A stretch of 64,000 bases of DNA from JALNZU01 sp964463695 (GTDB lineage Bacteria; Bacteroidota; Bacteroidia; Bacteroidales; F082), in NCBI GenBank assembly GCA_964463695.1, contig CAYXCZ010000013.1:36688-100687 (forward strand). The letters run 5' to 3'. This document shows positions 45,228-53,481 of this stretch, one piece after another. Numbering within the stretch: position 1 is the stretch's first letter; each line of letters opens with the position of its first letter. Both the position numbers and the translations under genes were made by a program. The notes beneath the pieces were generated by a model. That model did no database searches. It was given only the letters and a program-made list of their open reading frames with translations, and was not told the DNA's origin.

Positions 45228-46610
45228 TTACTCATCTCCCTTTTTTTGCTGCTCTTTCCACAGCTGAGCAAACGATTTCTTTGCAAGTTCGGGCATTTGA
45301 CGGTGAGGTCCCCACGATTTTGATACAAAGTATTTCAAGACCATATTCTTTGTTCCTCCTTGTGTCATATCCAATAGTTTTCTGCTAAGCAGCAGCCTGC
45401 TCGATTGCTTTATAAGAAAACGATCGGATGAACTCACGACACCGGCTTCAACAGCTTCGTTGCGGTTCAGTAGCAACATTTCATGTAAAGGAATTTTTAC
45501 CGGACACACATCCGTGCAAGCACCACAAATAGTGGAAGCAAAGCTAAGATGACTATAATCCCTCATCCCTTTAAGGTGCGGAGTAATAACAGAACCTATT
45601 GGACCACTGTAGGTTGTATCGTATGTGTAGCCGCCAATATTTTTATAAACCGGACAAACATTGAGACATGCACCACAACGAATACAGCTCAAAGCTGCCC
45701 TGTGTCTTGTTTTTGCCAGGAGGTTAGTCCGGCCGTTATCGAGCAGTATGACAACCATTTGAGAAGGACCTTTACCTTCGGGTGCAGGCCCTGAAATAAT
45801 CGAATTGTAGGCTGTCATCACTTGACCTGTGCCATGGGTAGCAAGTAAGGGCCAAAAAAGATCCAGATCCTCAAGAGAAGGGATAATTTTTTCGATGCCG
45901 GCAATTACAATATGAAGTTTTGGGAAGGCCATGGTGAGAAGCCCGTTACCTTCGTTTTCGGTCAACGCCACTGATCCACTATCAGCTATCAAGAAATTTG
46001 CTCCGGTAATTCCAGCGCCAGCCTGACGGTACTCTTCACGTAAAAATTTTCTGGTAAAGGCAGTAATCTCTTCGGGAGTGCTGTTCTCTGGCATGCCAAA
46101 CTGTTCGTGATACAAGGCAGAAACATCTTCTTTTGATTTATGCATTGCCGGAGTAACAATATGATAAGGTTTCTCACCTGCACGCTGAACAATAAACTCA
46201 CCCAAATCTGTTTCGAATACGTTTATTTTCTTCTTTTCCAGAAAATGATTCAGGTCAATCTCTTCAGTTGTCATCGATTTCGACTTAACAACCTTATCAA
46301 TACGTTCTTTTTGTAGTAAATTAACTATTTCGTTTACAGCACTTTCAGCGTCAGTAGCCCAAATTACTTTTCCACCATTACGCTGAAAATTGGTTTCAAA
46401 TTCAACCAAATATTTATCGAGTTGCGATAGTACTTTATGCTTGATACTTTGTGCCTTCTGCCGCGACATTTCCAAATGGAACAGTCTTTCTTTTCCCTGT
46501 TTTACAGCTTTATCGTAACGACCGATATTGAAATTGATAATTTTCCGGTGATTGAGATCAAAAGCAACTTTCTCACTCATCTTCAGGAAATTAGATTTAT
46601 TGTCAGCCAT
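45228..46610 (-). CDS. lutB: LutB-like iron-sulfur lactate-utilisation protein
   Basis: A 460-residue protein with an LUD domain (about 50-290) and a C-terminal double 4Fe-4S ferredoxin region, CIRCGACLNVCPVY and CGACTDVCPVKIP. In the LutABC complex it is the electron-transfer subunit for L-lactate oxidation. lutA and lutC are not adjacent, so its partner lies elsewhere or its role differs. The ATG at 46610 is chosen (MADNKSNFLKMSEKVAF); it overlaps the 3' end of rpiB by 8 bases. The frame could be extended to 46673 but the addition runs through rpiB without family match. Confidence 0.9.
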   Translation of the reverse strand: MADNKSNFLKMSEKVAFDLNHRKIINFNIGRYDKAVKQGKERLFHLEMSRQKAQSIKHKVLSQLDKYLVEFETNFQRNGGKVIWATDAESAVNEIVNLLQKERIDKVVKSKSMTTEEIDLNHFLEKKKINVFETDLGEFIVQRAGEKPYHIVTPAMHKSKEDVSALYHEQFGMPENSTPEEITAFTRKFLREEYRQAGAGITGANFLIADSGSVALTENEGNGLLTMAFPKLHIVIAGIEKIIPSLEDLDLFWPLLATHGTGQVMTAYNSIISGPAPEGKGPSQMVVILLDNGRTNLLAKTRHRAALSCIRCGACLNVCPVYKNIGGYTYDTTYSGPIGSVITPHLKGMRDYSHLSFASTICGACTDVCPVKIPLHEMLLLNRNEAVEAGVVSSSDRFLIKQSSRLLLSRKLLDMTQGGTKNMVLKYFVSKSWGPHRQMPELAKKSFAQLWKEQQKKGDE

Positions 46611-47070
46611 GTGTATTCGTATTAAAGAGTTGAGTAATTTTATCAATACGTTGTTGATGCCTTCCTCCTTCAAACGAAGTATTTAAAAAAGCATCGACCA
46701 TTTCCCATGCAATTTCAAAGTCGATAAAGCGACCGGGTAAGGATAGAATATTTGCGTTGTTATGTTGTCGAGTAAGTACTGTTTGCTCCACATCCCAACA
46801 TAAAGCAGCTCTTACGTTGGGGTATTTATTAGCTGTCATTTGAGCACCGTTGCCACTTCCGCATATAATCACACCTAAAGGATAAGTTCCCTCATTGATG
46901 GCGCGTGCAAGTGGATGAATAAAATCGGGATAATCAACACTTTCTTCCGAAAAAGTACCATAATCCAACACTTCTATTCCTGATGCAGCTAAACGGCTTT
47001 TCAAAAATTCCTTTAAAGCAAATCCTCCATGATCACAGCTTATAGGAATAACTCTTTCACTTTGAACCAT
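46603..47070 (-). CDS. rpiB: Ribose 5-phosphate isomerase B
   Basis: A 155-residue enzyme that interconverts ribose 5-phosphate and ribulose 5-phosphate in the pentose phosphate pathway. Marks: ISCDHGGFALKEFL at the start (substrate Asp-His), DYPDFIHPLARAI, the active-site Cys in IICGSGNGAQMTANK, RQHNNANILSLPGRF. Length matches the family. It is the first gene downstream (leftward) of the AT-rich 47.1-47.6 kb region and is coupled with the lutB-like gene. Confidence 0.95.
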   Translation of the reverse strand: MVQSERVIPISCDHGGFALKEFLKSRLAASGIEVLDYGTFSEESVDYPDFIHPLARAINEGTYPLGVIICGSGNGAQMTANKYPNVRAALCWDVEQTVLTRQHNNANILSLPGRFIDFEIAWEMVDAFLNTSFEGGRHQQRIDKITQLFNTNTHG

Positions 47071-47599
47071 TGTTGATATTTATTTTGCAAAAATATCTTT
47101 TTTTCAACCGCAATTTTGTGTTTCTGCTTGTTTATGAACACTTTGTTGTGTTTCTACTAAACATCAATCAAGTATTTAACTAATTATATTCTAATATGTT
47201 ATGTAGTTATTAACAAGTTTAGATATTTTTTGTTGATAGTTTGTTGATGAAAAATGATAAAACCACCCTGTATAATCAGATTTTGAAGCAGTCGAAATGA
47301 TATGAACAATCTGTTGCATTTTATCAGCATTTTTCAACAATTTTTTCAACAACAATCAACTTCTCCAACCGAAAAAATATTAACAATTCTCTGAAGTAGG
47401 CAAAACAACCAAAATTCTAATATATTTGAATTTCAATTTCTTAAATAATCGTCTTAGTTGATATGATGTTAATAAAAAATGATAAGTCAAAAAAGCAACT
47501 TTTTTAAAAGAAAGTTATACAGCTATTAACAGCCCTTTATATTATTAAATAATTTTTTTAAAATCATTATAATTATATCAGGCTGTGTCAACTTGATCG
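47071..47599. other. AT-rich gene-free region, candidate replication origin
   Basis: About 530 bases without any gene between divergent rpiB and nadA. It is extremely AT-rich and dense in 9-mers close to the DnaA box TTATCCACA: TTATGAACA (47132-47140), TTATTAACA (47207-47215), its exact inverse TGTTAATAA (47467-47475), ATATTAACA (47377-47385), CTATTAACA (47523-47531), TTTTCAACA twice (47331-47339, 47343-47351), and inverse TGTTGATAG and TGTTGATGA (47231-47239, 47242-47250). AT-only runs at 47531-47578 could serve for unwinding. Together with nearby parS sites this suggests oriC, but dnaA is not adjacent and AT-rich DNA yields such matches by chance. Confidence 0.4.
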
Positions 47600-47630
47600 T
47601 TTGCTGCTCTTTCGATTTGTAGTAGTTTTG
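47600..47630 (+). promoter_or_regulatory. Promoter of nadA
   Basis: TTTG (47600-47603), 19-base spacer, TAGTTTTG (47623-47630): both parts of the Bacteroidota promoter. It lies 39 bases before the ATG at 47670 and inside the longer frame opening at 47601, which is therefore rejected. Confidence 0.75.
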
Positions 47631-47669
47631 TACAAAGTTAAACGAAAGTTTTTTAAAAATTTGTTGCTA

Positions 47670-48608
47670 ATGGATTTTGTGAACGAAATAAATAAGTTAA
47701 GAAAAGAAAAGAATACAATTATTCTTGCTCATTACTATCAAGTAGCTGAAATACAAGATATTGCTGACTATGTAGGTGATAGTTTGGGACTGGCACAACA
47801 GGCTTCAACTACCAAAGCCGACATGATTGTGTTTGCAGGAGTACATTTTATGGCCGAAACAGCTAAACTTCTTAACCCTGAAAAACTGGTTGTTTTACCC
47901 GATTTGAATGCAGGTTGTTCGCTTGCTGATAGTTGTCCTCCTTTGCCTTTTAAACATTTTATTGAGCAGTATCCCGATCATATGGTCATTTCATATATCA
48001 ATTGTTCTGCTGATATTAAAACAATGTCAGATTTAATCTGCACCTCAGGTAATGCCGTTCAGCTTGTTGAAGCATTGCCAAAAGATCAGAAAATTATCTT
48101 TGCACCCGATAAAAATCTGGGAGGATATATCAACCGGATAACCGGACGTGATATGATTTTATGGGATGGTACCTGTGAGGTGCATGATATTTTATCGACC
48201 GAAGCTGTCATTCGGATGAAAATTGAACATCCTCATGCTAAACTGATTGCACATCCCGAATGCAAAGCAACTGTGCTCGAACTGGCTGATTTTATTGGAT
48301 CGACAACAGCACTTTTAGCCTATACTCAAAAAAGTAAGGATGATACGTTTATTGTTGCTACAGAAACAGGTATTTTACACCAAATGCAACGAAGTTCACC
48401 TGACAAACGTTTTCTTATTGTTCCTTCTGATGAAACATGCAGTTGCAACGATTGCCCTTATATGAAGATGAACACCTTAGAAAAGCTATATCTTGCGCTA
48501 AAAAATGGAAGTCCTTCAATAGAACTGACTCCCGATGTACTTGAGAAAGGCAGAAAACCTATCGAAAAAATGTTGGAAATGTCGCTAAAACTTGGCTTGA
48601 TCAAATAA
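47670..48608 (+). CDS. nadA: Quinolinate synthase
   Basis: A 312-residue 4Fe-4S enzyme that condenses iminoaspartate and dihydroxyacetone phosphate to quinolinate in NAD synthesis. Cluster cysteines are visible in NAGCSLADSCP, HPECKA and ETCSCNDCPYM; AHYYQVAEIQDIADYVGDSLGLAQ, GVHFMAETAKLLNP and PDKNLGGYI are family signatures. The start follows a well-formed promoter. nadB and nadC are not adjacent. A lipoprotein gene follows 11 bases later and may be cotranscribed. Confidence 0.97.
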   Translation: MDFVNEINKLRKEKNTIILAHYYQVAEIQDIADYVGDSLGLAQQASTTKADMIVFAGVHFMAETAKLLNPEKLVVLPDLNAGCSLADSCPPLPFKHFIEQYPDHMVISYINCSADIKTMSDLICTSGNAVQLVEALPKDQKIIFAPDKNLGGYINRITGRDMILWDGTCEVHDILSTEAVIRMKIEHPHAKLIAHPECKATVLELADFIGSTTALLAYTQKSKDDTFIVATETGILHQMQRSSPDKRFLIVPSDETCSCNDCPYMKMNTLEKLYLALKNGSPSIELTPDVLEKGRKPIEKMLEMSLKLGLIK

Positions 48609-48619
48609 AAACTGAAACC

Positions 48620-49162
48620 ATGAAAGCAAACAAACTGTTTATTTTACCTCTTGTTTTAATGTTCTTTTTTTCGGGTTGTGCCTCAAAAAAATCAGTGTTT
48701 TTTAATCAGGAAATACGCGATAATGTTGAGTCATACGAAATAGAGATGACAGAAATTCAATTTTATAATTCTCATAAAATTGTTTTGGAACGTAACCTTA
48801 CATACGAAGAAACAAAGGTAGCTTCAGGGAAAATCAGGTTCGAAAACGGACAATTTATTGAACGAATCATCATCAAAAAAAATACACCCGGTGTTTGTGA
48901 AAGTTTCACTGAAGATATGATTGATGTGGCATTTGAACAAGGGGATAACAGAGTGTTGAAATTTGTGCGCGATTCCGAAAGCAAGTTTCGTGTCTCGGCT
49001 TTGGAGTGGACCGATAAATATGGTAAGATTGCCTATGATACAACACATTTTTTTATCGCTCCGGGTGGCGAAAAGGCAGTTTTAAAAGTAAAACTCGAAG
49101 ATATTTATAATTTTAAAAAACAGGAACGAGTAGCTCCGGGTCGTTCAGTATCCAGCAAATAA
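48620..49162 (+). CDS. Lipoprotein of unknown function
   Basis: A 180-residue protein with a lipoprotein signal peptide (lipobox FFFSGC, Cys at 20). The mature part has alternating hydrophobic strands (FYNSHKIVLERNLTYEET, RIIIKKNTPGVCESF, VLKFVRDSESKFRV), compatible with a small beta domain. No family recognised. It sits between nadA and the MORN-repeat gene with gaps of 11 and 15 bases, so the three probably share a transcript. Confidence 0.78.
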   Translation: MKANKLFILPLVLMFFFSGCASKKSVFFNQEIRDNVESYEIEMTEIQFYNSHKIVLERNLTYEETKVASGKIRFENGQFIERIIIKKNTPGVCESFTEDMIDVAFEQGDNRVLKFVRDSESKFRVSALEWTDKYGKIAYDTTHFFIAPGGEKAVLKVKLEDIYNFKKQERVAPGRSVSSK

Positions 49163-49177
49163 TTTTTTATCCAGGTC

Positions 49178-50698
49178 ATGAAGTTTTTCCTCCTTTCACT
49201 TCTTTTGTTTGTACCAATCGTGTTTTTCGCACAAAATGCTGCGAATGACACAACTGATGCAATTTATTATTACCCCAACGGACAAAAATCAAGTGAAGGT
49301 AAACTTGTTAACAATAAACCCGATGGCTATTGGAAAACCTACTACGAAACAGGAATTGTTAAGTCGGAAGGTAACCGGAAGAATTTTCAGTTGGACAGCA
49401 CCTGGAAATTTTATGATGAATCGGGACAACTTACCCTTGAAATAAACTATCAACAGGCAAAAAAACAAGGAAATCGTATTACCTATCAGCAAGATGAAAC
49501 CGTTTATGAAAATTTTGAAAATGACATAAAAACAGGTTTTACAACTCATTACGATAAAAAAGAACGTCTTTTGAAACGTATTCCTTTTACCAAAGGCCTT
49601 GAGGAAGGCATGGCTTTTCATTATGATACATTGGGTACAATCACCGAAATAATAAACTACAAACGAGGATATATTATTGATCGTGAACGTATTAATAGAA
49701 GAGATTCGGACAATAATCCACATGGTGTCTGGAAATGGTTCTACGAAAATGGAGTCGTTAAACAGGAAGGCATTTATAAAAACGGACTGAAAAACGGTAT
49801 TTTCAAATCGTTTGACACTAAAGGTAATCTGACAAAAATCGAAAAATTTGTTGACGACATTCGCCAGGAAAGTGCCGAAGAGGTTGCACGTCTGGAGTTG
49901 AAACGTGATTATTTTCCCGACGGAAAAGTGAAAGTTGAAGCGACTTATCGCCAAGGAATACCGGAAGGAATAAGACGCGAATTTAACGAACAAGGTGAAG
50001 TAGTTCAGTCGTTTACATTCGTTAAAGGTGTTATGGTTGCTCAAGGTATTGTTAGTAACGAAGGGTTGAAACAGGGTTTTTGGAAAGAGTATTTTCCAAA
50101 TGGAAAGATAAAATCGGAAGGAGCTTATGAAAAAGGAAAACGCATAGGTCAATGGACTTTTTATTATCCACAGGGTGCTATCGAACAAACAGGAAACTAT
50201 AATAGCAAAGGAAATCCTGAGGGCATTTGGAAATGGTTTTATTTAGGTGGACAGCTTCTGCGTGAAGAGTCGTACCGCGATGGACTACTCGATGGAATTA
50301 TGACAGAATATAGTTCGGAAGGACTTGTACTTGCTCAAGGCGAATATATAGAAGGCAAAGAAGAAGGATTCTGGATCATTCAAAATGGCTTTCAGCGCGA
50401 AGAAGGAAACTTTGTTGAGGGTTACCTTACCGGCCAATGGAAATACTATTTTGAAAATGATGTTATTGCCTTTGAGGGCAATTTTGTTGACGATAATCCA
50501 AACGGAAAACACACCTTCTATTACCCCGAAGGAACAAAACGAGAAGAAGGAAATTATCTGATGGGACGACGCAACGGAGTTTGGAAAAAATGGAATGAAG
50601 ATGGATCATTACTCATCGAAATAGAATACATCAACGGCGTGGAAAAAGCCTATGATGGATTAAATATTCCTGATGATGAAATAATTATAGCAGAATAG
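49178..50698 (+). CDS. Secreted MORN/YwqK-type repeat protein
   Basis: A 506-residue exported protein. A signal peptide (1-18, ending FFAQN) precedes a chain of about 15-18 MORN-like repeats, each about 22-24 residues with a Y-[YF]-x-[NED]-G-x-[VLI]-x-x-E-G/x-x-x-x-G-x-W-K pattern (for example YYPNGQKSSEGKLVNNKPDG). Such repeats, annotated as YwqK family antitoxins in many genomes, form elongated beta structures; a toxin-antitoxin role is not supported here because the protein is exported and no toxin gene is adjacent. Confidence 0.88.
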   Translation: MKFFLLSLLLFVPIVFFAQNAANDTTDAIYYYPNGQKSSEGKLVNNKPDGYWKTYYETGIVKSEGNRKNFQLDSTWKFYDESGQLTLEINYQQAKKQGNRITYQQDETVYENFENDIKTGFTTHYDKKERLLKRIPFTKGLEEGMAFHYDTLGTITEIINYKRGYIIDRERINRRDSDNNPHGVWKWFYENGVVKQEGIYKNGLKNGIFKSFDTKGNLTKIEKFVDDIRQESAEEVARLELKRDYFPDGKVKVEATYRQGIPEGIRREFNEQGEVVQSFTFVKGVMVAQGIVSNEGLKQGFWKEYFPNGKIKSEGAYEKGKRIGQWTFYYPQGAIEQTGNYNSKGNPEGIWKWFYLGGQLLREESYRDGLLDGIMTEYSSEGLVLAQGEYIEGKEEGFWIIQNGFQREEGNFVEGYLTGQWKYYFENDVIAFEGNFVDDNPNGKHTFYYPEGTKREEGNYLMGRRNGVWKKWNEDGSLLIEIEYINGVEKAYDGLNIPDDEIIIAE

Positions 50699-50767
50699 AA
50701 CAAATCTAAAATTTAATATCTGATGTGAATTTCATAACAAATCAACTATCTCATTTACTGAAATATG

Positions 50768-50775
50768 TATCTTTG
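50768..50775 (+). promoter_or_regulatory. -7 promoter element of the OB-fold lipoprotein gene
   Basis: TATCTTTG, 28 bases before the ATG at 50804. It supports that start over a TTG-like frame opening near 50765. Confidence 0.5.
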
Positions 50776-50803
50776 TCGTGAAATGTTAACCAAATTTAAT
50801 CCG

Positions 50804-51382
50804 ATGAAAAAATTATTTGCACTTAGCAGCATTGCAGCATTATTATTTGCCTGCAGCAGTGGACCAAAACCTGAAGCTACAGAAGAAACCACATCAACAG
50901 TGGAAACTCCAGTAGAAGTTACAGTTTCAAATTTTGAAGAAAAAGCTGGTGAACTTGTTGGTAAACTGGTAGTTATAAAAGGAACGGCTGATCATATCTG
51001 CAAACATGACGGTAAAAAATTGTTCCTGATTGATACCGTATCCGAAGGCAGGGTGAAAGTAGTAACAAGTGAAGATATGGCTGCTTTCAACAGTGAGCTC
51101 GAAGGCTACGACTTTGTTGTCACTGGTTTAGTTGATGAAACAATTGTTGATGAGGCCTATCTTCAGGAATGGGAAGAAGAAATAAAAGCCGGTATCGAAG
51201 AAAAGAAACATCTTGGTGGTGGTGAACCAATGACCGAAGAAGAAAAAGCAGCCGGACAGCATCTTGATGACCCTGCTTACGAACAAATTAAAAATTACCG
51301 TGATATGATGGCCGTAAAAGGAGTCAATAAGCTCTCTTTTTATGCTATTACTGCTGTTTCCTATGAGGTAATTAAAGAATAA
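50804..51382 (+). CDS. Lipoprotein with OB-fold-like domain
   Basis: A 192-residue lipoprotein (signal MKKLFALSSIAALLFAC, lipidated Cys17). After a Thr/Glu-rich linker (18-40), residues about 42-115 follow an OB-fold pattern: LVGKLVVIKGTADHICKHDGKK, LFLIDTVSEGRVKVV, YDFVVTGLVDE. The HICKHDGKK strand has His-Cys-His, which could bind metal or heme. The tail is highly charged and helical. Function unknown; it is closed by a strong terminator before the PepSY gene. Confidence 0.78.
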   Translation: MKKLFALSSIAALLFACSSGPKPEATEETTSTVETPVEVTVSNFEEKAGELVGKLVVIKGTADHICKHDGKKLFLIDTVSEGRVKVVTSEDMAAFNSELEGYDFVVTGLVDETIVDEAYLQEWEEEIKAGIEEKKHLGGGEPMTEEEKAAGQHLDDPAYEQIKNYRDMMAVKGVNKLSFYAITAVSYEVIKE

Positions 51383-51400
51383 ATTGAACATAGTCAATTC

Positions 51401-51433
51401 GAAAAACCAGACAATAACCTGTCTGGTTTTTCC
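51401..51433 (+). terminator. Terminator after the OB-fold lipoprotein gene
   Basis: A perfect 13-bp stem, GAAAAACCAGACA (51401-51413) with its complement at 51420-51432, around a 6-base loop. Confidence 0.88.
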
Positions 51434-51459
51434 ATTTTATAACTAAAAAGATCGAAATA

Positions 51460-52014
51460 ATGCCTTTTAAATGGAGAAAATGGAACAGAGCCATCCATCG
51501 TGATTTTGGATACCTCTTTTTTGCTATGACAGTTATTTATGCTTTTTCGGGCATAGCTCTCAATCATCGTAATGATTGGAATCCCAACTATGTAATTATC
51601 GAGAAATCAATAGATGAGGAACCTTTTACGACCAAACCTGATAAAAATCAAGTATTGGCGTTGATGAAAAAATACGGTGTAGAAGACGATTACCGAAAGC
51701 ATTATTTTCCTTCGGAAGGACGATTAAAAGCTTTTTTGAGCGGGGGAGTTGCAGTAATAAATTTAGAAACAGGTGAAGGCTATATCGAAATGACTAAAAA
51801 ACGCTTGTTTTTCAGAGAAGTCAACTACCTGCATTATAATCCATCCACCTATTGGACATGGTTCTCTGATATTTTTAGCGGAGCACTTATTCTTTTGGCT
51901 ATCAGTGGAATACTGATACCAAGAGGTACAGATGGCATCACAGCCAGGGGTGCATGGCTCAGCTTGTTGGGTATTATTATTCCTTTGGTATTTATCCTTT
52001 ATTATCTCTATTAA
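51460..52014 (+). CDS. PepSY-associated membrane protein
   Basis: A 184-residue inner membrane protein. It begins WRKWNRAIHRDFGYLFFAMTVIYAFSGIALNHRNDWNP, the hallmark of PepSY-associated TM proteins (His residues that may bind heme, as in ferric-reductase-like relatives). A soluble extracytoplasmic part (about 45-125) is followed by the NYLHYNPSTYWTWFSDIFSGALILLAISG helix and a last helix (about 160-182). A tiny membrane protein and a sensor kinase follow within 15 bases of each other. Confidence 0.85.
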   Translation: MPFKWRKWNRAIHRDFGYLFFAMTVIYAFSGIALNHRNDWNPNYVIIEKSIDEEPFTTKPDKNQVLALMKKYGVEDDYRKHYFPSEGRLKAFLSGGVAVINLETGEGYIEMTKKRLFFREVNYLHYNPSTYWTWFSDIFSGALILLAISGILIPRGTDGITARGAWLSLLGIIIPLVFILYYLY

Positions 52015-52016
52015 TC

Positions 52017-52184
52017 ATGACAGGACTTTGGATTGCAATTGCTTTTTTAGCGTGGTATGTGGCTTCGCTTGTTGTTTCAGAACGTTTTGCCGACCAAAAG
52101 CCTGGCCGGCAATGGATCTTTTTTGTTTCATTTCTTTTTAGTCCTCTTTCGGGTCTTTTGATCGTATATTTGTTGCGTAAGTAA
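52017..52184 (+). CDS. 55-residue membrane protein
   Basis: A very small protein with two hydrophobic helices (about 3-20, ITGLWIAIAFLAWYVASLVV-like, and 33-52, WIFFVSFLFSPLSGLLIVYL) joined by a short charged loop (SERFADQKPGRQ). It starts two bases after the PepSY gene stop and ends 14 bases before the kinase gene. No family known to me. The tight packing and clean helix pattern argue that it is real. Confidence 0.7.
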   Translation: MTGLWIAIAFLAWYVASLVVSERFADQKPGRQWIFFVSFLFSPLSGLLIVYLLRK

Positions 52185-52198
52185 TAAATACTACGCAT

Positions 52199-53350
52199 AT
52201 GAATACACTCTTTGCGCCTGCTGAGCGTGCCGAATTATCGAAAATTCTGTATGATTTAGGGCTGTTTCAAAGCTTCGAAAATGTAAATGAACTGGTGAAT
52301 GCTCTTCCATACATTGCTGCCGTTTTAAACAAAGAACGGCAAATTGTTTATGGAAATAATGCCTTGCTCGAAGCAATGGGTTTCAGCAGAATCGAACAGA
52401 TTGTAGGCCTGCGACCCGGCGAATTGTTACACTGTGTAAATTCAGCAAAGAACGAAGGGGGTTGCGGAACATCCGAAAATTGCAGGTATTGTGGTGCTGT
52501 AAATGCAATTCTTGATTGCATGAAAAGCGATGAAAAAGTTACTTCCGAATGCCGAATTAATGCCATTTTGGATGGTAAAGAAGTGGCATACGATTTTTCG
52601 GTTACTGCCTCCCCATTCAGTTATAAAGAAGAGAAATATGTAGTGCTTTCATTTCATGATATCAGCGATGAAAAACGTCGCCTGGTACTCGAACGCATCT
52701 TTTTCCACGACATCATGAACACAGCAGGTGGTATTCGTGGTTTCCTCGATTTTGTGACAACAAGCACCGATCCTGCTGAAATGATGGAGTTTCTGATAAT
52801 AGCCAACAAGTTGAGCGAGAATCTTGTAGATGAAATAATGGCGCAACGGCAACTTTTAGCTGCTGAAAGAGGAGAGCTGAAAACAGACCTGAAATCTATT
52901 GAAGCCGGCAGCCTGCTGGAAGATGTAAAAAATCATCTGGAGCATCATTTCGTTGGCCAGAAAAAGCAGATTATCATCACGCAAAACGAAACAATCACGT
53001 TTATTTCTGATCCGGTATTGCTCAAAAGGGTATTGATTAACCTTTTAAAAAACGCCCTCGAAGCGAGTAGGGAGGGGCAAACCGTTCGTATGGGATATAA
53101 CCTTGATTCAGCCGACACCATACGTTTTTGGATTCATAATCAAACATTTATCCACAGCAAAATTCAGTTGCAGATTTTTCAGCGTTCATTTTCCACCAAA
53201 GATCAATCGCGAGGCCTTGGAACCTACAGCATCAAATTATTAAGCGAACAATACCTGAAAGGCAAAGTTGATTTTACTTCCGACCCTGAGGCAGGAACAC
53301 AGTTTAATGTGTATCTGTCAATAAAAGGAGAAGCGCTTACTGATCAATAA
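52199..53350 (+). CDS. PAS-domain sensor histidine kinase with cysteine cluster
   Basis: A 383-residue soluble kinase. A PAS domain (about 30-155) holds a Cys-rich insertion, C79, C89, C95 and C98 (GGCGTSENCRYCGA), which could bind a metal, Fe-S cluster or act as a redox switch. The phospho-acceptor is H170 in FFHDIMNTAGGIRGF, an H-box variant with Asp-Ile-Met-Asn; the ATPase domain follows with NLLKNALEAS, then a short WIHNQTFI region where the DxGxG box would be (poorly conserved) and SRGLGTYSIKLLSEQ. No response regulator or membrane helix is present. It is the third gene of the PepSY operon. Confidence 0.88.
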   Translation: MNTLFAPAERAELSKILYDLGLFQSFENVNELVNALPYIAAVLNKERQIVYGNNALLEAMGFSRIEQIVGLRPGELLHCVNSAKNEGGCGTSENCRYCGAVNAILDCMKSDEKVTSECRINAILDGKEVAYDFSVTASPFSYKEEKYVVLSFHDISDEKRRLVLERIFFHDIMNTAGGIRGFLDFVTTSTDPAEMMEFLIIANKLSENLVDEIMAQRQLLAAERGELKTDLKSIEAGSLLEDVKNHLEHHFVGQKKQIIITQNETITFISDPVLLKRVLINLLKNALEASREGQTVRMGYNLDSADTIRFWIHNQTFIHSKIQLQIFQRSFSTKDQSRGLGTYSIKLLSEQYLKGKVDFTSDPEAGTQFNVYLSIKGEALTDQ

Positions 53351-53481
53351 TGTTGAAGGTGTTGGTGAAAATCACTTGAAAACAGTGTTGGGATGTAGTG
53401 ACAAAATCCCGAAAAATTAAAACTTGATGATGGATTGTAGCCTGGATCGTATGGGAAATAACCAAATCAGATACAACCCAT

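Noticed and set aside
49289..50188. Minus-strand open frame of about 300 codons opposite the MORN-repeat gene
   Set aside because: It is a shadow: the repetitive plus-strand codon use keeps the opposite frame open, and its translation is Phe-rich with no family match.
49178..50698. Toxin-antitoxin assignment for the MORN/YwqK-type protein
   Set aside because: It has a signal peptide, is far longer than antitoxins and has no adjacent toxin gene.
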